Of a stretch of DNA of 64,000 nucleotides, positions 31,796 to 40,559 are shown piece by piece. The notes under the pieces are model-generated. The model did not search any database, had not been told where the DNA came from, and was given only the letters and a program-made list of their open reading frames with translations. Origin of the DNA: Gammaproteobacteria bacterium (lineage in GTDB: Bacteria; Pseudomonadota; Gammaproteobacteria; Ga0077554; Ga007554); the NCBI GenBank assembly GCA_023266055.1, contig JAHFRW010000010.1:1-64000 (forward strand), read 5' to 3'. The number at the start of each line of letters is the position of its first letter. The stretch's first letter is position 1. Position numbers and translations under genes: made by a program.

Positions 31796-33667
31796 TCAGA
31801 AACGCCGCGCGATACGCGCCATTACCAGACTTGAATTTTGCCCATCAATCTGTATTAAACGCAAGCTTAAACTAGTATCTAACAACCCAATCATATAATC
31901 CAGCCGGTTATCCCACTCGGCACGATCGATCCCCGCTTCCGCCGCGGCCCGGGATACAAACAAGTTTGACAGAAAACGCAGATTCGTCACACCAAATATA
32001 TTAGAATGCTGATAATCCACCCGCCCTGTCGCCGTCGCGACATCGGTGCCCACACCCAACTGCGGAAATTCCTGACGCACGTACTGTACTGTCAGATTAC
32101 CCGACAAAAAACTGGAACGATTCAACGGCTGGACACGCAAAACCTGAAAATTCACCAGTTGCTGCTGATCCGTGGTATCGGTCAGCGCACGTGAGTCCGA
32201 AAGCGTCATCTGTACTGTAGAATTCCCCCCGCCCCCCGCCGCCTGATTCCAGGCCACAGTCCCAGTATGATCCAGACGCGCATTAGAAGCACCAATGCCG
32301 GCATATTGACGTGTCGCCAGCGACCCTTGATGATCCTGGTAAAGCGTAACTGCTTCATCGTTAATGCGGTAAGCACCATTGATCGACTGTCCCAGACTGA
32401 CGTTCAACGAAGAAATTTCGCTTAAAAACCAGGTTTTTTGCCCGTTATGAGACAGCGAGGACGTCACTGTCTGGCGAGCCGTCTCTTCGCCTGACTGATT
32501 ATCCAGACTACCGGTGGCAAACCAGCGGTATATAAACCCTGATTTTTCATACAAATCAGATTGATACAACAGTCCTGCCTGCTGGCGGGCCAATTGGGTT
32601 TCGGAACCGTTGCTTTGCGTATTGGTAAATGCCGCGCTGGCATCAAAACGCCATTTCCTGCTTAACTGATAAAAAAATCCACCCGAGGCACTGACCGACA
32701 GCGAATCACTGGACGCCACCGGCGCATTACCCTGCAGGTCATAGACACGTACCCCGCCACTCATCGACCAGGGCCGGGCGTCCGGGCGCCAGAAAAAGAA
32801 GCTGGAAGCCTGCATAATATCCGTGGTGCTACTGCCATAGGTGGAACTGGCGCTGGTCACACGGAACGAACGATCAAAAGTATAATAACTGGCTTTGTTG
32901 TCGATGCGAAACGAAGGCGAAGGCAAATAAAAATGGCTCAGGTCAAAAATAACACTCTCATTACGCAACTTGCTCAAAGAGTGATCTGTTGTGCCCTGAC
33001 TGAGCTTCACCAATACATTTTGCTTGCCACGCCGCACATCCGCTTCGGCACCCAGCAACACGTCATCATAACTACCATCACTCGCCGAACTCCAGCTCGA
33101 TGAATCGTAACGCACCATAAAACGATCATTTTGATCATTGAGGTAAGACTGCCGCAATTCCAAGCGTGTGGTATCAAACTCAATGTCCGTAAACATCACT
33201 GGCGCACTCGAAATGCGGGTTGCATCAATACGGCTATTGCTTGCCAGATACCGCAACCCGAATGGCGCCTTGCTCTGTGGCAACACATTAAGATTGAATT
33301 CGCCCGTCACGATCGTTGCTTCATTATTCACAAGACCACCATCCGCCATGCTGGCGCTGGAACCCCCGCTAAACTCCGTAGTGTCCCTGGCAAATGTAAT
33401 CCCGCCCTCAACCGTAGCAAGCCATGGCTGCCATAAGTAAGAACTGGCATGCGTATTGGCCAGCCATTGATAACTGGTACTATCTGCATTGCTGGTACCG
33501 CTCAACCAGCGGTAGCTGTACCCCACGCTGCCCGACACCTCAACCGGCCCCAACGAAACGGCGAACACATGCACGGGCCACGCCAATGCCAGCAGCACCA
33601 GCATCGCCATGACCATATCAGATCGACTCCCCGATCGACTTACCGTGCTGTCAATATTAAAATTCAT
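31796..33667 (-). CDS. Outer-membrane beta-barrel, putative porin of a porin-cytochrome conduit (623 aa)
   Basis: A cleavable signal (MVMAMLVLLALAWPVHVFA) is followed by about 590 residues of alternating polar/hydrophobic strands with Ser/Thr/Asn-rich turns and aromatic girdles. The chain ends ARRF, the terminal aromatic recognised by the Bam machinery. There is no CxxCH and no plug domain. Its length and its place between a 4-haem cytochrome/isomerase and 3-haem cytochromes match the barrel component of porin-cytochrome complexes (MtrB/PioB/OmbB role), though family membership is not evident by eye. It overlaps the isomerase stop by one base. Confidence 0.8.
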   Translation of the reverse strand: MNFNIDSTVSRSGSRSDMVMAMLVLLALAWPVHVFAVSLGPVEVSGSVGYSYRWLSGTSNADSTSYQWLANTHASSYLWQPWLATVEGGITFARDTTEFSGGSSASMADGGLVNNEATIVTGEFNLNVLPQSKAPFGLRYLASNSRIDATRISSAPVMFTDIEFDTTRLELRQSYLNDQNDRFMVRYDSSSWSSASDGSYDDVLLGAEADVRRGKQNVLVKLSQGTTDHSLSKLRNESVIFDLSHFYLPSPSFRIDNKASYYTFDRSFRVTSASSTYGSSTTDIMQASSFFFWRPDARPWSMSGGVRVYDLQGNAPVASSDSLSVSASGGFFYQLSRKWRFDASAAFTNTQSNGSETQLARQQAGLLYQSDLYEKSGFIYRWFATGSLDNQSGEETARQTVTSSLSHNGQKTWFLSEISSLNVSLGQSINGAYRINDEAVTLYQDHQGSLATRQYAGIGASNARLDHTGTVAWNQAAGGGGNSTVQMTLSDSRALTDTTDQQQLVNFQVLRVQPLNRSSFLSGNLTVQYVRQEFPQLGVGTDVATATGRVDYQHSNIFGVTNLRFLSNLFVSRAAAEAGIDRAEWDNRLDYMIGLLDTSLSLRLIQIDGQNSSLVMARIARRF

Positions 33668-34692
33668 TAATTATTATCATTGTCCTTGATGACGACGGGA
33701 GTGCGTGCACGCAACCCCTCAATCAACCCCTGCCACGCTGCATCAGCCTGCTCACGCATCAATAATTCACGCGCCCGTGGCTCAGCGGCCACGGCATCGT
33801 TCAACACTGCCGCAGCACGCTCACCCAGCCGCAACACCACCACCCCCTGCAGCAACATCACGGGATCCGAAATGTCCCCTGCCACCATTTTATCTAGCAC
33901 CTGCTGCGCCTCAGCGGCCAGCATGCCGTGATGCACATACCCCAAATCCCCGCCCCTGGCGGCTGAACTGTCAGCAGAATGCAAGCGCGCCAACTCCGCA
34001 AAATCCGCACCGTTGCGCAACTTGCCGACCAGCTGGGCGGCCTCCTGCTCGGCCACTTTCCACATTTGCGCAGATGCCGACGGCGCCACTTTCAGCAAAA
34101 TCAACGAAACACGCACACGCTCGGGCGTGGTGAATTGATCCAGATGATCCTGATAATACTGACGCACTTCCGCCATGCCTGGCACAGGCACCTGCTTCAC
34201 CTGCGCTTCAAGCTGTGCCAGCTTATCTTCGTCTTCCAGGCGGCCACGCAACAACGGCAGGGCACGCTCCCTGTCCGCACGCCATTCTGACGTACCCGAC
34301 AGACGTTGCTCAATCTGGGCCAGTTTGGCATCCACCGCCACCGTATTCGCCACAATACCGCGACGCCTGATTTCCTGCCGCAACAGCACTCGATCAACCA
34401 GACGTTGCGTTACCTCAAGACGATACGCGGTCAACTGCTCCGGTTGCGGCGCGCCGTGAAAAAACCTGCGGCGCATGCCCTCATGCAGGGCCGCCTGGAA
34501 CTCCTCGCGGGAAACACTCTCTTCCCCCACCATTGCAAAAGGCGTTGATATTTCAATGGAAGACGACTGAACTGCACCAACCGCCGATTCAGTCATTGCA
34601 TCAGGCGCCGCGTATACCGCCGGCACCAGTGCCACGGCTAGCAGCGCCACCCCTCCCTGCCAGGCACCCAAACGCCACCCTCTATTTGGCAT
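33667..34692 (-). CDS. Parvulin-type peptidyl-prolyl isomerase, SurA/PpiC-like, periplasmic (341 aa)
   Basis: A signal peptide (LLAVALVPAVYA) is followed by an N-terminal helical chaperone domain with a SurA_N-like segment (AYRLEVTQRLVDRVLLRQEI) and a parvulin domain from about residue 195: RVRVSLILLKV, then GADFAELARLHSADSSA and RGGDLGYVHHGML. It overlaps the 4-haem cytochrome gene by 11 bp and the barrel gene by 1 bp, so all three are probably made together. The likely job is folding of the barrel or of cluster cytochromes in the periplasm. Confidence 0.87.
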   Translation of the reverse strand: MPNRGWRLGAWQGGVALLAVALVPAVYAAPDAMTESAVGAVQSSSIEISTPFAMVGEESVSREEFQAALHEGMRRRFFHGAPQPEQLTAYRLEVTQRLVDRVLLRQEIRRRGIVANTVAVDAKLAQIEQRLSGTSEWRADRERALPLLRGRLEDEDKLAQLEAQVKQVPVPGMAEVRQYYQDHLDQFTTPERVRVSLILLKVAPSASAQMWKVAEQEAAQLVGKLRNGADFAELARLHSADSSAARGGDLGYVHHGMLAAEAQQVLDKMVAGDISDPVMLLQGVVVLRLGERAAAVLNDAVAAEPRARELLMREQADAAWQGLIEGLRARTPVVIKDNDNN

Positions 34693-35515
34693 GGCAGGTC
34701 AAGCATACCGCACTGCCCTTCGGATCTACGCGCAGAAAAGTAGGGTTATAATCAACATGCGGATCATGGCACGACGCGCATTCCACATAGGGCTGTGGCT
34801 CGCCGGCAAACCGGCCACGCGTGCCCACGCGGGTATACAGCTTCATATCCGTCTTCTCAAACGCCAGCGAGCCCTCCACCGGCGTGTTCACCCACCATAC
34901 GCGCTCAGTGCCCACAATGGCGGTACTGGCCTGATTAAAATCCTTGTCCGCACCCGGACCGGAAGGGTTGGAGGACGAATACCCCCCTCCCGCAAATTGA
35001 ATACCGACAGGATGGTCATTGGTCAAATCCTTGCCAAGATTGGTAATCACACTGGGCGGCGCAATGCGGCCACCTACTGTAGAGGCCTGACCACTCCAGC
35101 GACCCGTGCTGAAACCTTGCACAATACGTCCCGATCCTGGCTCATTGAGCAATGAATCCATTGCCTGGGTACCATCGTGGCACGACAGGCAGGCCAGCGA
35201 TACCGACCCCACCTGCTCCACATGAGCATCCAGCGTGGTGGTACCCATCTGATCGTAGGTCTGGAACCCATTAGGATCAAGATTACGGTTCCACAGCGGC
35301 ACAGCGGCCGCCTCATTGGCACCATGAGGGGTATGGCAGAACACGCAGATCTCGCGCGTACCGCTGAACTGACTGGCCGCGTTAATGCCGGTACTGCCCA
35401 GATTGTGCTTGGTATTAAAAATTCCGGCCAAAGCCCCCCCCGCCACCAATAATAGCAGCACAGCAATAATCAGATTTTTTCCGGAGGCCGTGTGGCTACG
35501 GTACTTTATTGTCAT
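34682..35515 (-). CDS. Tetrahaem c-type cytochrome (277 aa)
   Basis: AGGGGTGGGAAG precedes the ATG at 35515. The signal ends about GGALA-GIF. Four motifs: CVFCH, CLSCH, CASCH, CLTCH. The core NTKHN...FCHTPHGAN...PLWNRNL...CLSCHDGT repeats the N-terminal haem module of the 11-haem protein. DLTNDHPVG and ECASCHDPH are also shared. It is therefore likely a shortened paralogue. First gene of the cluster, following a promoter region at 35516-35640. Confidence 0.9.
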   Translation of the reverse strand: MTIKYRSHTASGKNLIIAVLLLLVAGGALAGIFNTKHNLGSTGINAASQFSGTREICVFCHTPHGANEAAAVPLWNRNLDPNGFQTYDQMGTTTLDAHVEQVGSVSLACLSCHDGTQAMDSLLNEPGSGRIVQGFSTGRWSGQASTVGGRIAPPSVITNLGKDLTNDHPVGIQFAGGGYSSSNPSGPGADKDFNQASTAIVGTERVWWVNTPVEGSLAFEKTDMKLYTRVGTRGRFAGEPQPYVECASCHDPHVDYNPTFLRVDPKGSAVCLTCHAK

Positions 35516-35648
35516 CTTCCCACCCCTAATCCTTAGCTTTCTAACACAGGGGGTTTTGCGCTGTCAATGAAAGCCGGGGAAAACGGGCCGAAAAAATACA
35601 CAGGGAGAAATACTCCCTCTCACTCCCCACTCTGCATCACATGGAATC

Positions 35649-35695
35649 ATAAAAAAAACGGGCACCCCCACTGAAAGCGGGGGTGCCCGTGATTA
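35649..35695 (-). terminator. Rho-independent terminator of porin 1
   Basis: On the minus strand: ACGGGCACCCCC, loop, GGGGGTGCCCGT, then eight T. It lies about 50 bp after the stop of the porin at 35744 and separates it from the cytochrome cluster. Confidence 0.9.
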
Positions 35696-35743
35696 ACGAC
35701 TGCTCAGACTATAAAAATGGATAATGCATCCACCTGCCGCCGG

Positions 35744-36811
35744 TTACTTTGACGAGAAGGTATGGTTAACACCCACAGAGAAGGATGAAACATCCTTGCC
35801 TGTTACGCCACCCACACCCTCAACCGTGTACTTGGCCGCAGAGTCGTTGCTGACCATGGTGTACAAAGCATAGGCTTCCGTGGTCTTGGACAGGGCATAG
35901 GACGCGCCCAATGCAAACTGGGTCGCACCGGTATCCGCCACACCACCCGTCTTGTCAGCCACGGCGAGCGCCGCTTTCAAGGTGATGGCATCCATCTTGT
36001 GCGCTACGTTCAGGTACCAGGCATCACGGTCATTGTTTGTACCGCCCTTGTCCGCACTTTCCCAGATGGCGCCAATGGTCGTCGCCCCACCCAAGGTAAA
36101 GGCACCGCCAATCTTCCATGCCGTAGCATCATCTGTTCCACCGGGAACAGTTGTAAAGGCGTTCAACGACTCATAAGCAGCCGTCAGGTAAAGTGGGCCC
36201 TGCGTGTAAGAACCGCTCAAGCTGTAGGCATCCTGGTCACTTGCGGCCGTGGTCAAGGGCAACTCATCGCTACCGCCAGGACGAGTGCTATAGGCTATCG
36301 CGCCCTTGAAACCACTGATGTCCGGCGATCTGTACTGAATGGAATTGTCAAACCGGCCACCGAAGGTAGCCTTGTCTGAATTAACCGCGCTTATAATTCC
36401 GTTATAATCACCACGGGTATCAACAAAGATATCCATTCCCTGGGTTGAATTCTTGTAGGGTGTATTGATACGCCCCGCCAGCACCGTGCCGAAACCACCG
36501 CTCAAACCCACGTAAGCATCACGTTTCTTGGAGCCCCAGGTGCTGGTATCAAACGCCACTTCCTGTTCAAACTGCCACATCGCTTTCAGGCCACCGCCCA
36601 GATCTTCATCACCCTTGAAGCCTAGACGTGAAGCATTGCTGCTAATAGCAATTGCCTTGTCTTCATATCCTGCTGCGGCGTCATCGTTGCTACTGAAATC
36701 CACTGACATACGGGCCTGACCGTATACTTCAACACCCGCCTGCGCCAGCACAGGCACCATGAATCCTGCACTTGCCACTATTACCGCCAATTTTTTATGC
36801 ATATTACTCAT
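35744..36811 (-). CDS. General porin 1 (355 aa)
   Basis: Signal peptide to VLAQA, then GVEVYGQARMSVDF, a typical first strand of 16-strand trimeric gram-negative porins (porin_4 type). It ends GVNHTFSSK: the penultimate strand aromatic is present, but the last residue is Lys, not Phe. AMWQFEQEVAFDTSTW and RDAYVGLSGGFGTVLAGR are porin landmarks (constriction loop 3 follows). Start chosen for the GGGGAG spacing; an ATG at 36802 is an alternative. Its last 150 or so codons are identical to porin 2 at DNA level. Confidence 0.87.
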   Translation of the reverse strand: MSNMHKKLAVIVASAGFMVPVLAQAGVEVYGQARMSVDFSSNDDAAAGYEDKAIAISSNASRLGFKGDEDLGGGLKAMWQFEQEVAFDTSTWGSKKRDAYVGLSGGFGTVLAGRINTPYKNSTQGMDIFVDTRGDYNGIISAVNSDKATFGGRFDNSIQYRSPDISGFKGAIAYSTRPGGSDELPLTTAASDQDAYSLSGSYTQGPLYLTAAYESLNAFTTVPGGTDDATAWKIGGAFTLGGATTIGAIWESADKGGTNNDRDAWYLNVAHKMDAITLKAALAVADKTGGVADTGATQFALGASYALSKTTEAYALYTMVSNDSAAKYTVEGVGGVTGKDVSSFSVGVNHTFSSK

Positions 36812-36902
36812 CTCTCCACTCCCCAATTAAGCGTTCATCTCCTAAAATATCTTGCAAAAACAGCATACCAACACTTTATGACAACTCGGTGACAACCACC
36901 AT

Positions 36903-36943
36903 AAAAAAACGGGCAGCCCTTCATAAAGACAAGGCTGCCCGTC
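36903..36943 (-). terminator. Rho-independent terminator of porin 2
   Basis: On the minus strand: GACGGGCAGCCTT, loop, AAGGGCTGCCCGT followed by seven T, about 70 bp downstream of the porin 2 stop. It is similar in design to the porin 1 terminator. Confidence 0.88.
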
Positions 36944-37010
36944 TATACCTCCCCCATACCAACGGGGAAAGCGCACCACAAGCGGGGTTACTGCGCCCCC
37001 GCTCTATGCT

Positions 37011-38072
37011 TTACTTGGATGAAAAAGTATGATTAACACCCACAGAGAAAGATGAAACATCCTTGCCTGTTACGCCACCCACACCCTCAACCGTGTACTT
37101 GGCCGCAGAGTCGTTGCTGACCATGGTGTACAAAGCATAGGCTTCCGTGGTCTTGGACAGGGCATAGGACGCGCCCAATGCAAACTGGGTCGCACCGGTA
37201 TCCGCCACACCACCCGTCTTGTCAGCCACGGCGAGCGCCGCTTTCAAGGTGATGGCATCCATCTTGTGCGCTACGTTCAGGTACCAGGCATCACGGTCAT
37301 TGTTTGTACCGCCCTTGTCCGCACTTTCCCAGATGGCGCCAATGGTCGTCGCCCCACCCAAGGTAAAGGCACCGCCAATCTTCCATGCCGTAGCATCATC
37401 TGTTCCACCGGGAACAGTTGTAAAGGCGTTCAACGACTCATAAGCAGCCGTCAGGTAAAGTGGGCCCTGCGTGTAAGAACCGCTCAAGCTGTAGGCATCC
37501 TGGTCACTTGCCGTGGTTGTCATGGGCAGATCATCACTGGAGTAATTGGTGCTATAGGCTATCGCGCCCTTGAAACCACTGATGTCCGGCGATCTGTACT
37601 GAATGGAATTGTCAAACCGGTTGTTAAACGTGGCGCTGTTTGAGTTAACCACACCCATAATTCCATTGTAATCGCCGCGGGTGCTGGCAAACACATCCAT
37701 TGGCTGGGTTGTATTCTTGTAAGGTGTATTGATCCGTCCAGCCAACACCGTACCAAATCCACCGCCTAATCCGATGAACGAATCACGCTTCTTGGAACCC
37801 CAGGTGCTGGTATCAAACGCCACTTCCTGTTCAAACTGCCACATTGCCTTCAAGCCATTGCCCAAATCTTCATCACCCTTGAAGCCAAGACGTGACTTAT
37901 TGCTGGTGATAGAAATTGCCTTGTCTTCAAACCCTGCTGCAGTGTCATCGTTGTTGCTGAAATCCAGGGACATGCGTGCCTGACCGTAAACTTCCACACC
38001 CGCCTGCGCAGCTAACGGTGCGGCCAGAACACCTGCTACTGCCAAAGCAATTAACTTCTTTTGCATTTTCAT
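37011..38072 (-). CDS. General porin 2 (353 aa)
   Basis: Opens MKMQKKLIALAVAGVLAAP, signal to AAQA. Porin plan as in its neighbours, with SFIGLGGGFGTVLAGR before loop 3. The 5' half differs from porin 1 at scattered sites, whereas from about 37053 to 37511 the two genes appear base-for-base the same. GGGAG precedes the ATG. Followed by its own terminator. Confidence 0.88.
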   Translation of the reverse strand: MKMQKKLIALAVAGVLAAPLAAQAGVEVYGQARMSLDFSNNDDTAAGFEDKAISITSNKSRLGFKGDEDLGNGLKAMWQFEQEVAFDTSTWGSKKRDSFIGLGGGFGTVLAGRINTPYKNTTQPMDVFASTRGDYNGIMGVVNSNSATFNNRFDNSIQYRSPDISGFKGAIAYSTNYSSDDLPMTTTASDQDAYSLSGSYTQGPLYLTAAYESLNAFTTVPGGTDDATAWKIGGAFTLGGATTIGAIWESADKGGTNNDRDAWYLNVAHKMDAITLKAALAVADKTGGVADTGATQFALGASYALSKTTEAYALYTMVSNDSAAKYTVEGVGGVTGKDVSSFSVGVNHTFSSK

Positions 38073-38241
38073 TTGCTCCCTATAAATTTAAGTGCATGTT
38101 AAACAGAAATAAAGCCACAAACATCAGATGGCATGGGGGCAACTTTACAAGGCTGACCCACGAAGATGCAACACCTTTCGTAACGAAAACCACAACCGAC
38201 GCCAAAGTGTAGCAAATATGATACAGCGGGTAAAAATTAAA

Positions 38242-38464
38242 GTGTGTCGCCGTGCTCGCGAACCATTAATTGGGACATCCCCGTCCCAATTAATGACTGC
38301 GCCCGGCAACAAGTACGCCTGCAGCGCCCGGACAGGCCTGTCGTTGTTTCCCCATGTTGTCTATACGGGTGCTCTCGCACTCATTCCGACAACACAGGGA
38401 AACCTCGGCTATCCGGGGCTTGCCCGCCACCGCTCGCTTTCGCGTCGCCCTCCCTGGCGGGCGC
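38242..38464. repeat. Structured repeat element, left copy (inverted partner at 39867-40146)
   Basis: Begins GTGTGTCGCCGTGCTCG and ends CCCTGGCGGGCGC. It folds into at least three hairpins: ATTAATTGGGA/TCCCAATTAAT, a long GTTTCCC...GGGAAAC stem containing GGGTGC/GCACTC, and GCCCGCCA/TGGCGGGC. It starts 14 bp after the stop codon of porin 3. The right copy keeps each hairpin although the stem bases differ. Confidence 0.7.
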
Positions 38465-38478
38465 TTCTGTATCTTCTA

Positions 38479-39543
38479 TTATTTGGATGAGAAGGTGTGG
38501 TTAATGCCCACCGAAAAAGATGAAACGTCTTCACCCAATACACCATTTACGCCATCAAGACTGTATCTGCCAGCAGAGTCATTACCCACCATGGAGTACA
38601 GGGCATACGCCTCGGTGGTCTTGGACAAGGCATACGACCCGCCCAGCGAAAACTGATTAGCCCCGGTATCTGCCACGCCACCAGTTTCGTCCGCCATGGC
38701 ATAGGCAGCCATCAGAGCGATGTCACCCATCTTGTGCTTCACGCTTAGGGTCCAGGCGTCACGATCACCATTTGTAGCGGTGGTACCGCCCATATCCAGA
38801 CTTTCCCAAATGGCGCCGAAGGTGGTGTGGCTCATCAGTGTGTAGCTGCCGCCGATCTTCCAGGCAGAAACATCATCACCGCCCGCACCCAAGGCATTCC
38901 ATGACTCATAACCGGCGGTCACAAAAATAGGGCCGCTGGCGTAAGTGCCGCTCAAGCTGTAGGCATCTTCCTTGCCCTGGGCTGTCGTCATCGGCAGGCT
39001 GTCGCCCGTCGCGGCACTCGGCACAATATACGCCGCCATCGCGCTAAAGCCACTCATGTCCGGTGACGCATACGCCACCGCGTTGTCTGCGCCATTCTCA
39101 TCATTCCAGCCGGTATTCCCATTCAGCGAACCTATAATGGCGTTGTTATCGCCACGGGTGTTGCGGAAGGGATCCAGGCCACTGGTCGCAATGCGGTAAG
39201 GCGTGCCCAACTTGCCCGCCAGAACCGTACCAAAACCGCCGCTCAAACCGATGTAAGAAGCACGACGGCTGTCATTCCAGTTGCCAGTGTCAAAAGCAAC
39301 TCCCTGCTCAAACTGCCACAGAGCCTTCAAGCCACCGCCCAGGTCTTCATCCCCACGGAAACCAAGACGTGAGCGATTGCTGGACACGGCAAGGGCGCTG
39401 TCTTCATTCGTAGCCACTGGATCGTTATTACTGTTGAAATCCAGGGACATACGTGCCTGGCCGTAAATTTCAACGCCCGCCTGTGCGGCTAACGGCGCAG
39501 CCAAAACACCTGCTACTGCTAAAGCAATCAACTTCTTTTGCAT
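38479..39543 (-). CDS. General porin 3 (354 aa)
   Basis: MQKKLIALAVAGVLAAP signal identical to porin 2, then GVEIYGQARMSLDF. More diverged than porins 1 and 2 in loops and C-terminal half, with the same ending (GINHTFSSK). AGGGAG lies 8 bases before the ATG. It is flanked by inverted copies of a structured repeat, the only gene between them. Confidence 0.88.
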   Translation of the reverse strand: MQKKLIALAVAGVLAAPLAAQAGVEIYGQARMSLDFNSNNDPVATNEDSALAVSSNRSRLGFRGDEDLGGGLKALWQFEQGVAFDTGNWNDSRRASYIGLSGGFGTVLAGKLGTPYRIATSGLDPFRNTRGDNNAIIGSLNGNTGWNDENGADNAVAYASPDMSGFSAMAAYIVPSAATGDSLPMTTAQGKEDAYSLSGTYASGPIFVTAGYESWNALGAGGDDVSAWKIGGSYTLMSHTTFGAIWESLDMGGTTATNGDRDAWTLSVKHKMGDIALMAAYAMADETGGVADTGANQFSLGGSYALSKTTEAYALYSMVGNDSAGRYSLDGVNGVLGEDVSSFSVGINHTFSSK

Positions 39544-39866
39544 TTTACTCGCTCCCTTAAAAAATGTATTTTATGCGTACGAAAACATTACGTTCCAGAT
39601 GGTAATACAAAGGTTAGGTTGACGGTGCGCAACACCAAATGCAACATTTTTTATCAGTAGGGCGATAAATTGCACCAAAATGTGGCAAATATGAGACGGT
39701 GCGCCAAAAATTAAAAGGGGAAGCATTTATACAAAAAATTAAGGGCGGCTGAAATCAGGGGCCTGCAACAAAACAACCCCGCTGCTCTGGGCTAGCGGCC
39801 AGTAATTTTTGCCCTGTGTCGCCAAAGGCAATGTCAACCGTATGGCCAGATCAAGACAGGCCGCCG
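39544..39866. promoter_or_regulatory. Upstream region of porin 3
   Basis: About 320 bp without a gene, AT-rich next to the porin start. It should hold the porin 3 promoter. No operator recognised. Confidence 0.35.
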
Positions 39867-40146
39867 GCGCCCGCCAGGGAGAGCGAGGCGAAAGCGAGCG
39901 GTGGCGGGCACCCCCCGGATAGCCGAGGTTTCCCTGTGTTGTCGGAATGTGTGCGATAGCACACGTGTAGACAACATGGGGAAACAACGACAGGCGTAGC
40001 GGCATTGTGGTCGCCATGACGCGCGGCGTAGTCGCGTGTCGTGGCGAACGCAGGCCTGTCCGGGCGCCGAAGGCATACTTGTTGCCGAGCGCAGTCATTT
40101 TAGGGATTGGGATATCCCAAAATGGCTCACGAGCACGACGACACAC
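39867..40146. repeat. Structured repeat element, right copy (inverted)
   Basis: The complement of this stretch aligns with 38242-38464 from end to end, apart from an extra 57 bp that itself forms a hairpin (GCCA.GAC.CGCG / CGCG.GTC.TGGC). Hairpin stems are conserved with paired changes: ATTTTGGGA/TCCCTAAAAT replaces the first stem and GTGTGC/GCACAC replaces GGGTGC/GCACTC. It starts 3 bp after the stop codon of the VOC gene. Confidence 0.7.
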
Positions 40147-40149
40147 TTT

Positions 40150-40509
40150 TTACACACCAACATCTGACCATACCGCAAGCTCATTACCGCTTGGCTCAAT
40201 AAAATGAAAGCGGCGCCCACCGGGAAATGAAAATATGGCCTTGCTGATCACCCCCCCGGCCTGCTTAACCTTTACTTGTGTAGCCTCCAGATCCTGGCTG
40301 TAAAAAACCATTAATGCCGCGCCCTTCTCAGACACTGATGCGAGCTCGGACCTGAAAAAACCCCCGTTCAGACCCTGATTCGAGAAAGCGGCATAGTTCG
40401 AGCCGTAATCGACAAAGGTCCATCCAAACGCTGTTTCAAAAAATTGCTTTGTTGCCTGAATATCTTTTGCAGGATATTCAACATAATTGATTTTCTCATG
40501 TTTATTCAT
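40150..40509 (-). CDS. VOC-family (glyoxalase-like) protein (119 aa)
   Basis: A single vicinal-oxygen-chelate domain: INYVEYPAKDIQATKQFFETAFGW (first beta-alpha unit), AAFSNQGLNGGFF, and RRFHFIEPSGNELAVW (the final strand with Glu/His metal-ligand positions). The PGGRRFHFIEP ending is typical of small bacterial bleomycin-resistance/glyoxalase relatives. Substrate unknown. ATG at 40509 with AGAGG upstream. Confidence 0.82.
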   Translation of the reverse strand: MNKHEKINYVEYPAKDIQATKQFFETAFGWTFVDYGSNYAAFSNQGLNGGFFRSELASVSEKGAALMVFYSQDLEATQVKVKQAGGVISKAIFSFPGGRRFHFIEPSGNELAVWSDVGV

Positions 40510-40559
40510 CACCGTGTCCTCTCTAGGAACATCATTATGGCGTTATGATGCCGCGTTTC

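Noticed and set aside
39739-40146. 135-codon minus-strand open frame next to the VOC gene
   Set aside because: It lies almost wholly in the structured repeat, whose other copy does not keep the frame, and it has no ribosome site.
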